A stretch of 8,985 nt of DNA, taken from NCBI GenBank assembly GCA_002825465.1, contig PJER01000081.1, forward strand, positions 1 to 8,985. The letters run 5' to 3'. Source of the DNA: Candidatus Thorarchaeota archaeon MP8T_1 (lineage in GTDB: Archaea; Asgardarchaeota; Thorarchaeia; Thorarchaeales; Thorarchaeaceae). This document shows, piece by piece, positions 1 to 5,627 of this stretch. The notes beneath the pieces are model-generated. The model made no database searches. It saw nothing but the letters and a program-made list of their open reading frames with translations, and was not told the DNA's origin. Position 1 is the first letter of the stretch. Each line of letters opens with the position of its first letter. The position numbers and the translations under genes are program-made.

Positions 1-629
1 GTAGAGGCTCCGTTGATAAGAGCCAGAACAGCAATCATTAGACCTACAGGACCTGAGCCTTGGATTGCTATATTCATCCCCCATTTTAGTGGACTTCTGA
101 GAACCGTATGAACAGCAGTTGGCATTGCACACCCTACTGCACTTGCACCATCAAAGGTGACATGATCAGGAATCTTGATGATATGCGTGCCAGGTGACAG
201 ATAGACATACTCACTATATCCACCGATGATAAAGGGTGGTTTCTGAGAGTCCATGGTGATTCCATAGACAGTTCTATTGGTACACTTAGTTGGAGCCTTG
301 GCAATTAAGCAGTTCCAACACTTGTAGCATGTGTTGTACACATCATGGAATGTGACACGATCGCCAACTTTCAGTACATTCCCATCGAGGTCTTTGACTG
401 CCTTAGGACCAATTGCGTCAATAGTACCGACAACCTCATGGCCTGGGATGAGGGGATATGGTACGCCAGCTAGCTTACCATGCCATAGATGCACATCAGT
501 TCCGCAGACTCCAGCATTTGCTACTTTCAAAAGAGCTGCACTGGGAGCTAATTCAGGAATCTCAAATTCCTCAATTACTAGAGGCACGCTTGGTTCAGGG
601 ATTACAGCGGCCTTGCTTGTCTTAACCAT
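1..629 (-). CDS. Zinc-dependent alcohol dehydrogenase, MDR family (3' end beyond window)
   Basis: Reading the minus strand from the ATG at 629 gives 209 complete codons with no stop before the left edge, so the C-terminal third is missing. The product is a medium-chain dehydrogenase/reductase that should oxidise an alcohol or polyol, or reduce the carbonyl, with NAD(P). Visible catalytic zinc ligands are Cys42 (VCGTD), His64-Glu65 (PGHE) and Cys167 (GCAMPT). A structural-zinc cluster follows with Cys101, Cys104, Cys107 and Cys116; the last gap is 8 residues where 7 is usual. The Rossmann fingerprint GSGPVG starts near residue 191. The start is supported by GGTGA four bases upstream of ATG. 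The N-terminal half matches the GroES-like domain throughout. Substrate cannot be told from the sequence. The gene is divergent from the sulfur operon and may share its regulatory palindrome. Confidence 0.93.
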   Translation of the reverse strand, partial: MVKTSKAAVIPEPSVPLVIEEFEIPELAPSAALLKVANAGVCGTDVHLWHGKLAGVPYPLIPGHEVVGTIDAIGPKAVKDLDGNVLKVGDRVTFHDVYNTCYKCWNCLIAKAPTKCTNRTVYGITMDSQKPPFIIGGYSEYVYLSPGTHIIKIPDHVTFDGASAVGCAMPTAVHTVLRSPLKWGMNIAIQGSGPVGLMIAVLALINGAS

Positions 630-700
630 CTTTTCACCAACTTCGTAGGGGTTGAGTGAGAAGGCTGAAAACCCAGATAAAAAGAAGCTCAAAGGAACGA

Positions 701-722
701 ATTCATATCTCGATATATGAAT
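701..722. promoter_or_regulatory. Near-perfect 22-bp palindrome, candidate operator
   Basis: The half-sites ATTCATAT and ATATGAAT flank a central TCGA-containing core. 20 of 22 positions obey dyad symmetry, with one mismatched pair at 709/714. It lies in the 154-base region between the divergent alcohol dehydrogenase and the sulfur operon. It ends four bases before the candidate TATA box of the operon, so a bound protein would cover the B-recognition element position. This is the geometry of a dimeric archaeal repressor or activator site. Which regulator binds is unknown. Confidence 0.5.
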
Positions 723-725
723 AAT

Positions 726-733
726 CTTATAAG
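726..733 (+). promoter_or_regulatory. TATA box of the sulfur operon
   Basis: CTTATAAG lies about 54 bases before the TusA start. Archaeal spacing would put transcription start near 755, giving a leader of about 28 bases that includes the GGTGA ribosome binding site. No competing AT-rich element lies between it and the gene. Confidence 0.5.
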
Positions 734-773
734 TTGAATTAACAATAGTTCATTTGCCTGAGCTAGTGATATT

Positions 774-778
774 GGTGA
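774..778 (+). promoter_or_regulatory. Ribosome binding site deciding the TusA start
   Basis: GGTGA sits five bases before the ATG at 784 and complements the 3' end of archaeal 16S rRNA. It favours 784 over the in-frame TTG at 754, which would add ten residues not expected in this family. Confidence 0.75.
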
Positions 779-783
779 CAAAA

Positions 784-1020
784 ATGAAACCAGATGAAGT
801 TCTGGATTGTGTGGGTTTGTATTGTCCACAACCGCTCTTTCAAGCGAGAGAAGCGATTGATAGGATAAAGCCTGGTGAGATATTGGAGATGCTGGCAGAT
901 GATCCAGCAGCGGAGGAAGACATCAAGCGATTCTGTAAGCGAACTGGAAACGTATTGCTTAGTTTTGAAAGACTTGATGATGGCGTACAGAAGTTTCTAA
1001 TAAGAAAGAAGGAGAACTAA
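784..1020 (+). CDS. tusA: TusA-like sulfur carrier protein
   Basis: A 78-residue protein with the family hallmark CPxP at Cys14 (LYCPQP) near the N-terminus, followed by the helix QAREAIDRI and the conserved DDPAAEEDIKRFCKRTGN segment. TusA-family proteins are small cytoplasmic two-layer sandwich proteins. The CPxP cysteine carries a persulfide between a sulfur donor and acceptors such as DsrE-like proteins, tRNA-thiolation enzymes or dissimilatory sulfur enzymes. A second cysteine lies at 51 and a third at 9. The ATG start is preferred because of the GGTGA just upstream. It is the first gene of a compact operon: its stop is three bases from the next start, and a GGAG for that gene lies inside its last codons. 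Family assignment is firm. The actual sulfur acceptor is inferred from the neighbours. Confidence 0.93.
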   Translation: MKPDEVLDCVGLYCPQPLFQAREAIDRIKPGEILEMLADDPAAEEDIKRFCKRTGNVLLSFERLDDGVQKFLIRKKEN

Positions 1021-1023
1021 GTA

Positions 1024-1377
1024 ATGAGCAGTATACTCTATGTGCAGACAAGCGATCACCCTGAACGTCAGTATTCTCCATTAGTACTTGCACAGAGTGC
1101 AAAGGCAATGGACATCGAAGCTAAAGTCTATTATCTTGGACAAGGATTGAGAGTCCTGAAACCGGGGGCCGCTGAGAAGATTAAACTTGGATCATTCCCA
1201 AGTGTTTATGAGATGCTTAAAAAGACAATAGAGATGGGTATTCCAGTCTATGTCTGTGAAGCATCAAAGCAAATGCTTGGATGGGATAAAGTTGAGCTTG
1301 TACCCGGTTGCAAAATCGTTGGCGCTGCAACTCTTAACGACCTTGTCCTGGAAGCAGATGCGACTATGTGGTTCTAG
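1024..1377 (+). CDS. DsrE-family small sulfur-relay protein
   Basis: A 117-residue soluble protein resembling the DsrE/DsrF/DsrH-like fold. An N-terminal beta strand (SSILYVQTSD) leads into a helix with AQSAKAMDIEAKVYYLG. The strand GIPVYVCEAS carries Cys78 at the position where many members of this fold have the persulfide-bearing cysteine. A second cysteine, Cys96, lies in PGCKIVG. Known relatives pass sulfur to or from TusA, as in TusBCD and DsrEFH. The adjacency and three-base spacing to the TusA gene make a TusA partner role likely. It ends 17 bases before the IscS-like gene. It is a single short subunit, so if it acts like TusBCD it would have to form homomeric assemblies. Family call is good; the sulfur donor is unknown. 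Confidence 0.82.
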   Translation: MSSILYVQTSDHPERQYSPLVLAQSAKAMDIEAKVYYLGQGLRVLKPGAAEKIKLGSFPSVYEMLKKTIEMGIPVYVCEASKQMLGWDKVELVPGCKIVGAATLNDLVLEADATMWF

Positions 1378-1394
1378 ATTAAGGTCGAAAGAAA

Positions 1395-2558
1395 ATGAAA
1401 CAGGTATATTTAGATAACCAGAGTGCGAAACCGGTTGATCCGCGAGTCGTAGAGGGAATGATGCCGTACTTCAGCGAAAAGTATGGAAATCCATCAGCGT
1501 TACATACCATCGGAGATGAAGGAACAGAAGCTCTAGAAGAGAGCAGAAGGGCAATTGCCCAGTTCATCAATGCGGATGATGATGAAATCATATTCACGTC
1601 AGGTGCAACTGAGGCAATCAATTTGGGAATAATTGGCTATGCCCTGAAAAATCAAAAGAAGGGTAACCACATCATCATCTCTGAGATTGAACACATTTCA
1701 ATACACAATATCGCAAAACATCTTGAGCGCCTCGGTTTCGAGATATCAAAAGTCCCTGTAGATCAATTTGGTCTTGTGAGCCTGAGAAAGCTTGAGCAGA
1801 GGATTACGGACAAGACTATTCTCATCTCTGTTGGCTATGCGAGCAATGAGATAGGGACAATTCAACCTATCCGTGAGATTGGTAAACTGGCAGAAGAGAG
1901 AGGAATTGCATTTCACTCAGATGCAGTAGCAGCAGAGGGTTTGTTGCCAATTGATGTCAAACGAGATGGCATCAACCTTATGGCGCTTTCGTCAAACGAT
2001 ATCTATGGTCCAAAAGGAGTCGGTGTTCTCTATATGCGAAAGAAATTCCGAGTCAATCCTCTCATGATTGGTGGAGGACAGGAACACGGTTTAAGGTCAG
2101 GGAGTGAAGATGTCCCAGGCATTGTGGGTATGAAGGTCGCCGCAGAGATTATGGAGAAGGAGATGCCAAAAGAGGTAAAGCGTTTCACTGGATACCGTGA
2201 TAGAATGATTAAACAGATTCTAGAAGAGATACCGGATAGTCATCTCAATGGTCATCCAACTCAGCGACTTGCAAGCAATACACATGTGCGGTTCGATGGA
2301 ATCGAGGGAGAATCAATTCTCTTGTCTTTCAAAGACAGAGGGATTGCAATCTCTACGGGCTCTGCATGTACATCAAAGACTCTAGAACCATCACATACAT
2401 TAATTGCTACAGGCCTATTGCATGAGGAGGCACATGGCTCGCTGCAAATCACAACTGGAAGATTCAATACAGATCAAGACATAGATAGCGTCCTTGAATT
2501 CGTGCCCGAGATTGTGACACGACTTCGAAAGCTATCTCCAATTTACAAGTCCAAGTAG
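1395..2558 (+). CDS. iscS: IscS/NifS-type cysteine desulfurase homologue lacking the PLP lysine
   Basis: A 387-residue fold-type-I aminotransferase-like protein that aligns with IscS along its full length. It starts with YLDNQSAKP and has the SGATEA phosphate-binding segment, His100 (EIEHIS) where the cofactor-stacking histidine sits, Asp176 (HSDAV), RSGSEDVPGIV, and the sulfur-accepting loop STGSACTS with Cys325. The usual SAHKIYGPKG reads SSNDIYGPKG: Asn201-Asp202 replace the His-Lys that forms the PLP aldimine. The glutamine of the DAxQ motif is Ala179. The reading frame is intact and the remaining motifs are conserved, so this is not simple decay. From memory, an Archaeoglobus fulgidus IscS also has Asp at the lysine position and forms a cluster-holding complex with its IscU. 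A weak AAGGTCG precedes the ATG. The stop is followed after 12 bases by the IscU gene. Likely role: persulfide holder or Fe-S assembly platform for IscU. Confidence 0.93.
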   Translation: MKQVYLDNQSAKPVDPRVVEGMMPYFSEKYGNPSALHTIGDEGTEALEESRRAIAQFINADDDEIIFTSGATEAINLGIIGYALKNQKKGNHIIISEIEHISIHNIAKHLERLGFEISKVPVDQFGLVSLRKLEQRITDKTILISVGYASNEIGTIQPIREIGKLAEERGIAFHSDAVAAEGLLPIDVKRDGINLMALSSNDIYGPKGVGVLYMRKKFRVNPLMIGGGQEHGLRSGSEDVPGIVGMKVAAEIMEKEMPKEVKRFTGYRDRMIKQILEEIPDSHLNGHPTQRLASNTHVRFDGIEGESILLSFKDRGIAISTGSACTSKTLEPSHTLIATGLLHEEAHGSLQITTGRFNTDQDIDSVLEFVPEIVTRLRKLSPIYKSK

Positions 2559-2570
2559 GAGATGAAATAA

Positions 2571-3350
2571 ATGAAATCAACAAAATACAGCGAAAAGGTT
2601 CTGGATCACTTCAGAAATCCTCGAAATGTCGGCACTCTAGAGGGAGACGATGTTGCTGTTGGAAAAGTAGGTAATCCCACATGTGGAGATATCATGGAGG
2701 TCTTCATTCGTATCGAAGGGGACAGGATTACAGATGCAAAGTTCAGGACCTTTGGTTGTGGTTCAGCTATAGCGACTACGAGTATGACAACAGAGATGGT
2801 CAAGGGAATGACCTTGGATGAGGCGATGAAACTAACGCGGCAGGATGTTGCTGAGGAACTAGATGGCCTACCACCGATCAAAATGCACTGTTCAAACCTC
2901 GCAGCGGATGCTCTTCACGAGGCAATCAAGAGCTATAGGAAAGGTAGAGGAGAAGAAGTTCCAGATGAAAACGTGAAGGTCGAGGAAGAGGTTGAGTGTC
3001 TCGTTGGAAAGGACGAGTTTCTCGATAAAGGCGTTTACACGAGTGTTGATAATCCAGAAGACTTCGAAAACCGTAGGACTTTGATTCTTTATACTGGTGA
3101 TGAGTCAGTTGAGAAGGCAATCGAACTGACAGAAGTCACTGGACGGGTGATTCTTCTCACACCAGATGAATCTCTTGTTCTCAGCCCAGAGCTAGCTGAG
3201 AAACTTGCAGCTTCCACTGTGAAGGTACTCTATGAGTCAAAACTCCTTGAGATACGTGGAGAGTTCGAAGTGGAGAAAGCACTCATCAAGAATCTGGATG
3301 AAGATGAGGACTATGAGCTCTTCGTAGACGCAATCGTCATCATCGATTAG
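2571..3350 (+). CDS. iscU: IscU Fe-S scaffold fused to a degenerate thioredoxin-reductase-like domain
   Basis: A 259-residue protein, about twice the size of IscU. Residues 1-125 are a complete IscU domain: Cys38 and Asp40 (NPTCGD), Cys63 (FGCGSA), and His106-Cys107 (KMHCSN) are the expected cluster ligands. A charged linker (about 126-140) leads to an extension, 141-259. This resembles the NADPH-binding subdomain of thioredoxin reductase: GKDEFLDKGV, a strand-turn-helix LILYTGDESVEKAIEL, a second strand VILL, and a closing VDAIVIID. Where the reductase has CATC, this protein has SVDN (158-161). The glycine-rich turn is reduced to YTGDES, and the HRR phosphate-binding motif reads TPD. No FAD domain is present. 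GGAGATG overlapping the upstream stop region supports the ATG start. The IscU call is firm. The origin of the C-terminal domain is inferred from pattern alone, and its function is unknown, possibly structural or docking. Confidence 0.93.
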   Translation: MKSTKYSEKVLDHFRNPRNVGTLEGDDVAVGKVGNPTCGDIMEVFIRIEGDRITDAKFRTFGCGSAIATTSMTTEMVKGMTLDEAMKLTRQDVAEELDGLPPIKMHCSNLAADALHEAIKSYRKGRGEEVPDENVKVEEEVECLVGKDEFLDKGVYTSVDNPEDFENRRTLILYTGDESVEKAIELTEVTGRVILLTPDESLVLSPELAEKLAASTVKVLYESKLLEIRGEFEVEKALIKNLDEDEDYELFVDAIVIID

Positions 3351-3397
3351 TTCGTACAGTAAGTACAAATCAGGGTGGATTCCTATCTAAAGCTGCT

Positions 3398-3859
3398 ATG
3401 ATAGAGATTAAGCATGCAACAGAGGCAGATCGAAACCTTCTCAAATCCATGTACCTTTCAGAGGTAGAGGACCACGCTGAACGCGCAGAGAGATTTGCAG
3501 ATCAATTGATTAGCCGTTTTAATACGATATTGGCACTACAGAATGGCGAATTGTGCGGCACACTTTCATGGGAAACGAGAGGTGGTTATGATGATGGTGT
3601 TGCTGAGCTGGCAGGTATTGGAGTCAACAGCGAGTTCCAACGCCAAGGGATTGCAACAGAATTAGTTGAGCGGATGATTGAGGAAGCATCAACATTCTAC
3701 TCAGAGAGAGGTTATACGCTCAGGGTCATTTTGCTGTTTATGGAGTACAGTAACGAAGGCGCAAGGAAATTCTATTCTCAAATAGGATTCTCAGAAATTT
3801 CCAAAATACCTAATCTTTACCCTCATGATGATGGAGTTATCTGGACTCGACACTTCTAG
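3398..3859 (+). CDS. GNAT-family N-acetyltransferase
   Basis: A 153-residue single-domain GNAT protein transferring an acyl group from acyl-CoA to an unknown amine. Motif A is visible as ELAGIGVNSEFQRQGIATELVERMI (around residues 67-91), with the QRQGIA loop that holds the CoA pyrophosphate. Motif B is NEGARKFYSQIGFSEI (around 119-134). The N-terminus IEIKHATEADRNLL is also typical. The start lies 47 bases after the IscU gene. No GGTGA lies close to the ATG; a GGTGGA about 20 bases upstream is too far to act normally. It may therefore be translated from a leaderless or read-through transcript. Nothing ties it functionally to the sulfur genes. Substrate cannot be assigned. Confidence 0.9.
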   Translation: MIEIKHATEADRNLLKSMYLSEVEDHAERAERFADQLISRFNTILALQNGELCGTLSWETRGGYDDGVAELAGIGVNSEFQRQGIATELVERMIEEASTFYSERGYTLRVILLFMEYSNEGARKFYSQIGFSEISKIPNLYPHDDGVIWTRHF

Positions 3860-3923
3860 ATCTGTCTGTATTGACTGAATAATAGAACCTTCAATAAACG
3901 ATTGGGACAGTGCTATTTTCATT

Positions 3924-4610
3924 ATGGAAAATGGAAGCGGCATTGGAACGCTACAAGAGCGTTCACTTCACGCCGAAATCAAGAGGCTATATGAGGCTCC
4001 AGGAGTTCAAGTGGAGGTTCCAATTGAGGGGTATGTTATTGATGTTGTCAAAGATGATCTTCTCATCGAAATTCAAACAAGAAATTTCGCTGCGATAAAA
4101 GATAAACTATTCACTCTCATGAAGAACCACCCCATCAGACTGGTTTACCCGATACCATCTGAAAAATGGATTGTTCGCCAGAGTCCAGATGGGAAGTATG
4201 AGATAGGCAGAAGACGATCTCCAAAGCAACTTGGATTTGCCAATCTCTTTGAAGAACTAATCAGCATTCCAACTTTTCTACTTCACAAGAACTTTTCAAT
4301 AGAGGTCATATTAATTCGTGAAGAGGAGATACGAATCCAGGATGGTAAGGGGAGTTGGAGGAGGAGAGGATGGAGCAGTATTGATCGAATGCTACTCGGA
4401 GTAATCGAAAGACGGCTTTACCAAGTCCCTTCGGACTTCTTGCATCTTATTCCAAGCACTCTACAAAGGCCATTCACATCAAGCGCGCTTGCAGAAGCAA
4501 TCGGAATTTCTAAACGACTATCTCAAAAGATGACATACTGCTTGCGAAAGATGGGAGTTCTCAAGTTAATTGGTAAAGAGAGGAATGCGCATCTCTATAC
4601 AACATTATAG
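3924..4610 (+). CDS. Conserved hypothetical protein, possible PD-(D/E)XK-like N-terminus and winged-helix C-terminus
   Basis: A 228-residue soluble basic protein. The N-terminal part contains Glu18 in a helix (SLHAEIKRLYE), then Asp40 (YVIDVV) and Glu49-Ile-Gln51 (LLIEIQT). This E...D...ExQ arrangement matches a variant PD-(D/E)XK nuclease core. Next come strongly patterned stretches (NHPIRLVYPIPSEKWIV, an RRR cluster before SPKQLG, FEELISIP) and a tryptophan/arginine-rich segment near residues 143-149. The C-terminal 50 residues (PFTSSALAEAIGISKRLSQK, then MTYCLRKMGVLKLIGKERN) read as a helix-turn-helix with a wing. I recall similar uncharacterised proteins in bacteria and archaea, so it seems a widespread family, but I know of no assigned function. 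Nuclease activity is inference from motif spacing only. It is probably monocistronic; no clear ribosome binding site precedes the ATG. Confidence 0.8.
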   Translation: MENGSGIGTLQERSLHAEIKRLYEAPGVQVEVPIEGYVIDVVKDDLLIEIQTRNFAAIKDKLFTLMKNHPIRLVYPIPSEKWIVRQSPDGKYEIGRRRSPKQLGFANLFEELISIPTFLLHKNFSIEVILIREEEIRIQDGKGSWRRRGWSSIDRMLLGVIERRLYQVPSDFLHLIPSTLQRPFTSSALAEAIGISKRLSQKMTYCLRKMGVLKLIGKERNAHLYTTL

Positions 4611-4737
4611 AGTCTTGATTTTACTCATTTGAAAATCCTTATTATTGCCAATAGTGTAGAAAAAGCAAGCGTCATAAGGGGTTTGTGGTGATTGTGACAC
4701 AGTCCTCTTAGTGTTGCGCTATGTACCGGTGATTAGG

Positions 4738-5022
4738 ATGAGTCTGCCAATCAATCTCACAAAGAGCACTCTCATTGTGCTAGACGAGTTGGCAAAAGAT
4801 GGTCCAATGTGTCCTCAAGAAATTGCTAATAAGAGCGGACTAGCAATGAGGACAGTTACACTCGCTCTGAAGACTTTGCAGTCTGGCAATTTCTGCAGAA
4901 AGGTACCCAATCTTATGGATATGAGAAAGCCGCTCTATCATGCAGACTACGAGAGGATTTTGGAACTCCAAAGAACTCATGAGGTATGGAGAAGTCTGAT
5001 CAATCTACGAGTAACAAGATAG
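4738..5022 (+). CDS. Small winged-helix transcriptional regulator (MarR/ArsR-like)
   Basis: A 94-residue protein consisting almost entirely of a winged helix-turn-helix. A first helix TKSTLIVLDELAKDG is followed by PQEIANKSGLAMRTVTLALKTLQSGNFCRKV (HTH, roughly residues 25-55) and a wing carrying NLMDMRKPLYH. A short C-terminal helix (YERILELQRTHEVWRSL) may be for dimerisation. The start at ATG 4738 is chosen because GGTGA at 4728-4732 lies five bases upstream, the same spacing as for the TusA gene; an in-frame GTG at 4711 would add nine residues. No effector domain is present. Cys and charged residues in the wing do not form an obvious metal site. The target is unknown; autoregulation or control of neighbours is possible but unproven. 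Confidence 0.82.
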   Translation: MSLPINLTKSTLIVLDELAKDGPMCPQEIANKSGLAMRTVTLALKTLQSGNFCRKVPNLMDMRKPLYHADYERILELQRTHEVWRSLINLRVTR

Positions 5023-5083
5023 AGCAAGTCTATTCTAGAGGGGCACATGGGCAATCGTTCTGTATTATACTCCATCAATACTA

Positions 5084-5419
5084 TTATTCTGAGAAGCAGC
5101 CTTTGAGCACTGCGTGCATTACGGACCCTCGAGCTACGTCCATATCTGGTATGCCAGTTAGTACTTCTTGACATATTCTCATTGCAGGTAGACTTACTGG
5201 TGGTGGTACATTACAACCATCATCCTCAGCTGTGATGTCGATCTTACGAATGACGTTGGGGTGTAGACCAAAATCAGAGATCACAGAATACATGATTTCA
5301 AGAGCTGCATCACATAGTATGCAAGACTCACTGGTATAGAGAATAATGCAACTGCATCTTCCACAGTCACACTTTTTCTGTTGAGTAAACGATGTGATTG
5401 ATTCTGTTCTTATCGTCAT
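5084..5419 (-). CDS. Cysteine-rich glutaredoxin/thioredoxin-like protein
   Basis: A 111-residue minus-strand protein with a thioredoxin-like core. The strand IILYTSESC leads to a CxxC active site Cys33-Ile-Leu-Cys36 followed by Asp, then the helix AALEIMYSVISDF, a strand VIRKIDIT, and a proline (SLPAMRI) in the place of the cis-proline. The CxxCD pattern after a LYTS strand recalls the glutaredoxin-like DUF836 group. Ahead of the fold lies a cluster CDCGRCSC with cysteines 17, 19, 22 and 24, which could bind a metal. Including Cys69, Cys83 and Cys108 there are nine cysteines in 111 residues. A TATA-like box lies about 36 bases upstream, giving a short leader. It is convergent with the winged-helix gene, separated by 61 bases. 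Redox or metal-handling role is inferred; partner unknown. Confidence 0.75.
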   Translation of the reverse strand: MTIRTESITSFTQQKKCDCGRCSCIILYTSESCILCDAALEIMYSVISDFGLHPNVIRKIDITAEDDGCNVPPPVSLPAMRICQEVLTGIPDMDVARGSVMHAVLKGCFSE

Positions 5420-5450
5420 TTCTTATCATTACAAAGATAACAATTCAGCA

Positions 5451-5459
5451 ATATAATAG
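5451..5459 (-). promoter_or_regulatory. TATA-like box of the cysteine-rich redox protein
   Basis: The minus strand reads CTATTATAT about 36 bases before the ATG at 5419, predicting a leader of about ten bases. The plus-strand reading ATATAATAG is also TATA-like, so the element could work in either direction. The remaining 160 or so bases up to 5627 show no clear gene, apart from a 39-codon open frame discussed in the findings. Confidence 0.4.
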
Positions 5460-5627
5460 GTATCAGCAAATACTCCACCACTAGAATGCCTCGGTTTGCC
5501 ATCTGGACCTATTTTGTTAAGGGAAGCAAGGAAACATCCTCTCTTGTTGTTCTCTACTACTTACTTACCGACCAGTCCCAACCTTACGAAAGATTGATGT
5601 CTTAACAAATGGCCATATATCTAGATA

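Noticed and set aside
331..648. Plus-strand open frame of 105 codons
   Set aside because: It is antisense to the alcohol dehydrogenase, whose zinc and Rossmann motifs read clearly on the other strand.
754..783. Ten-residue N-terminal extension of the TusA-like protein from a TTG
   Set aside because: GGTGA lies inside this stretch five bases before the ATG at 784, and TusA-family proteins normally begin a few residues before the CPxP motif.
1395..2558. The IscS homologue as a pseudogene
   Set aside because: The frame is full length, most family motifs including the sulfur-loop cysteine are conserved, it sits in a tight operon, and the Lys-to-Asp change has a known archaeal parallel.
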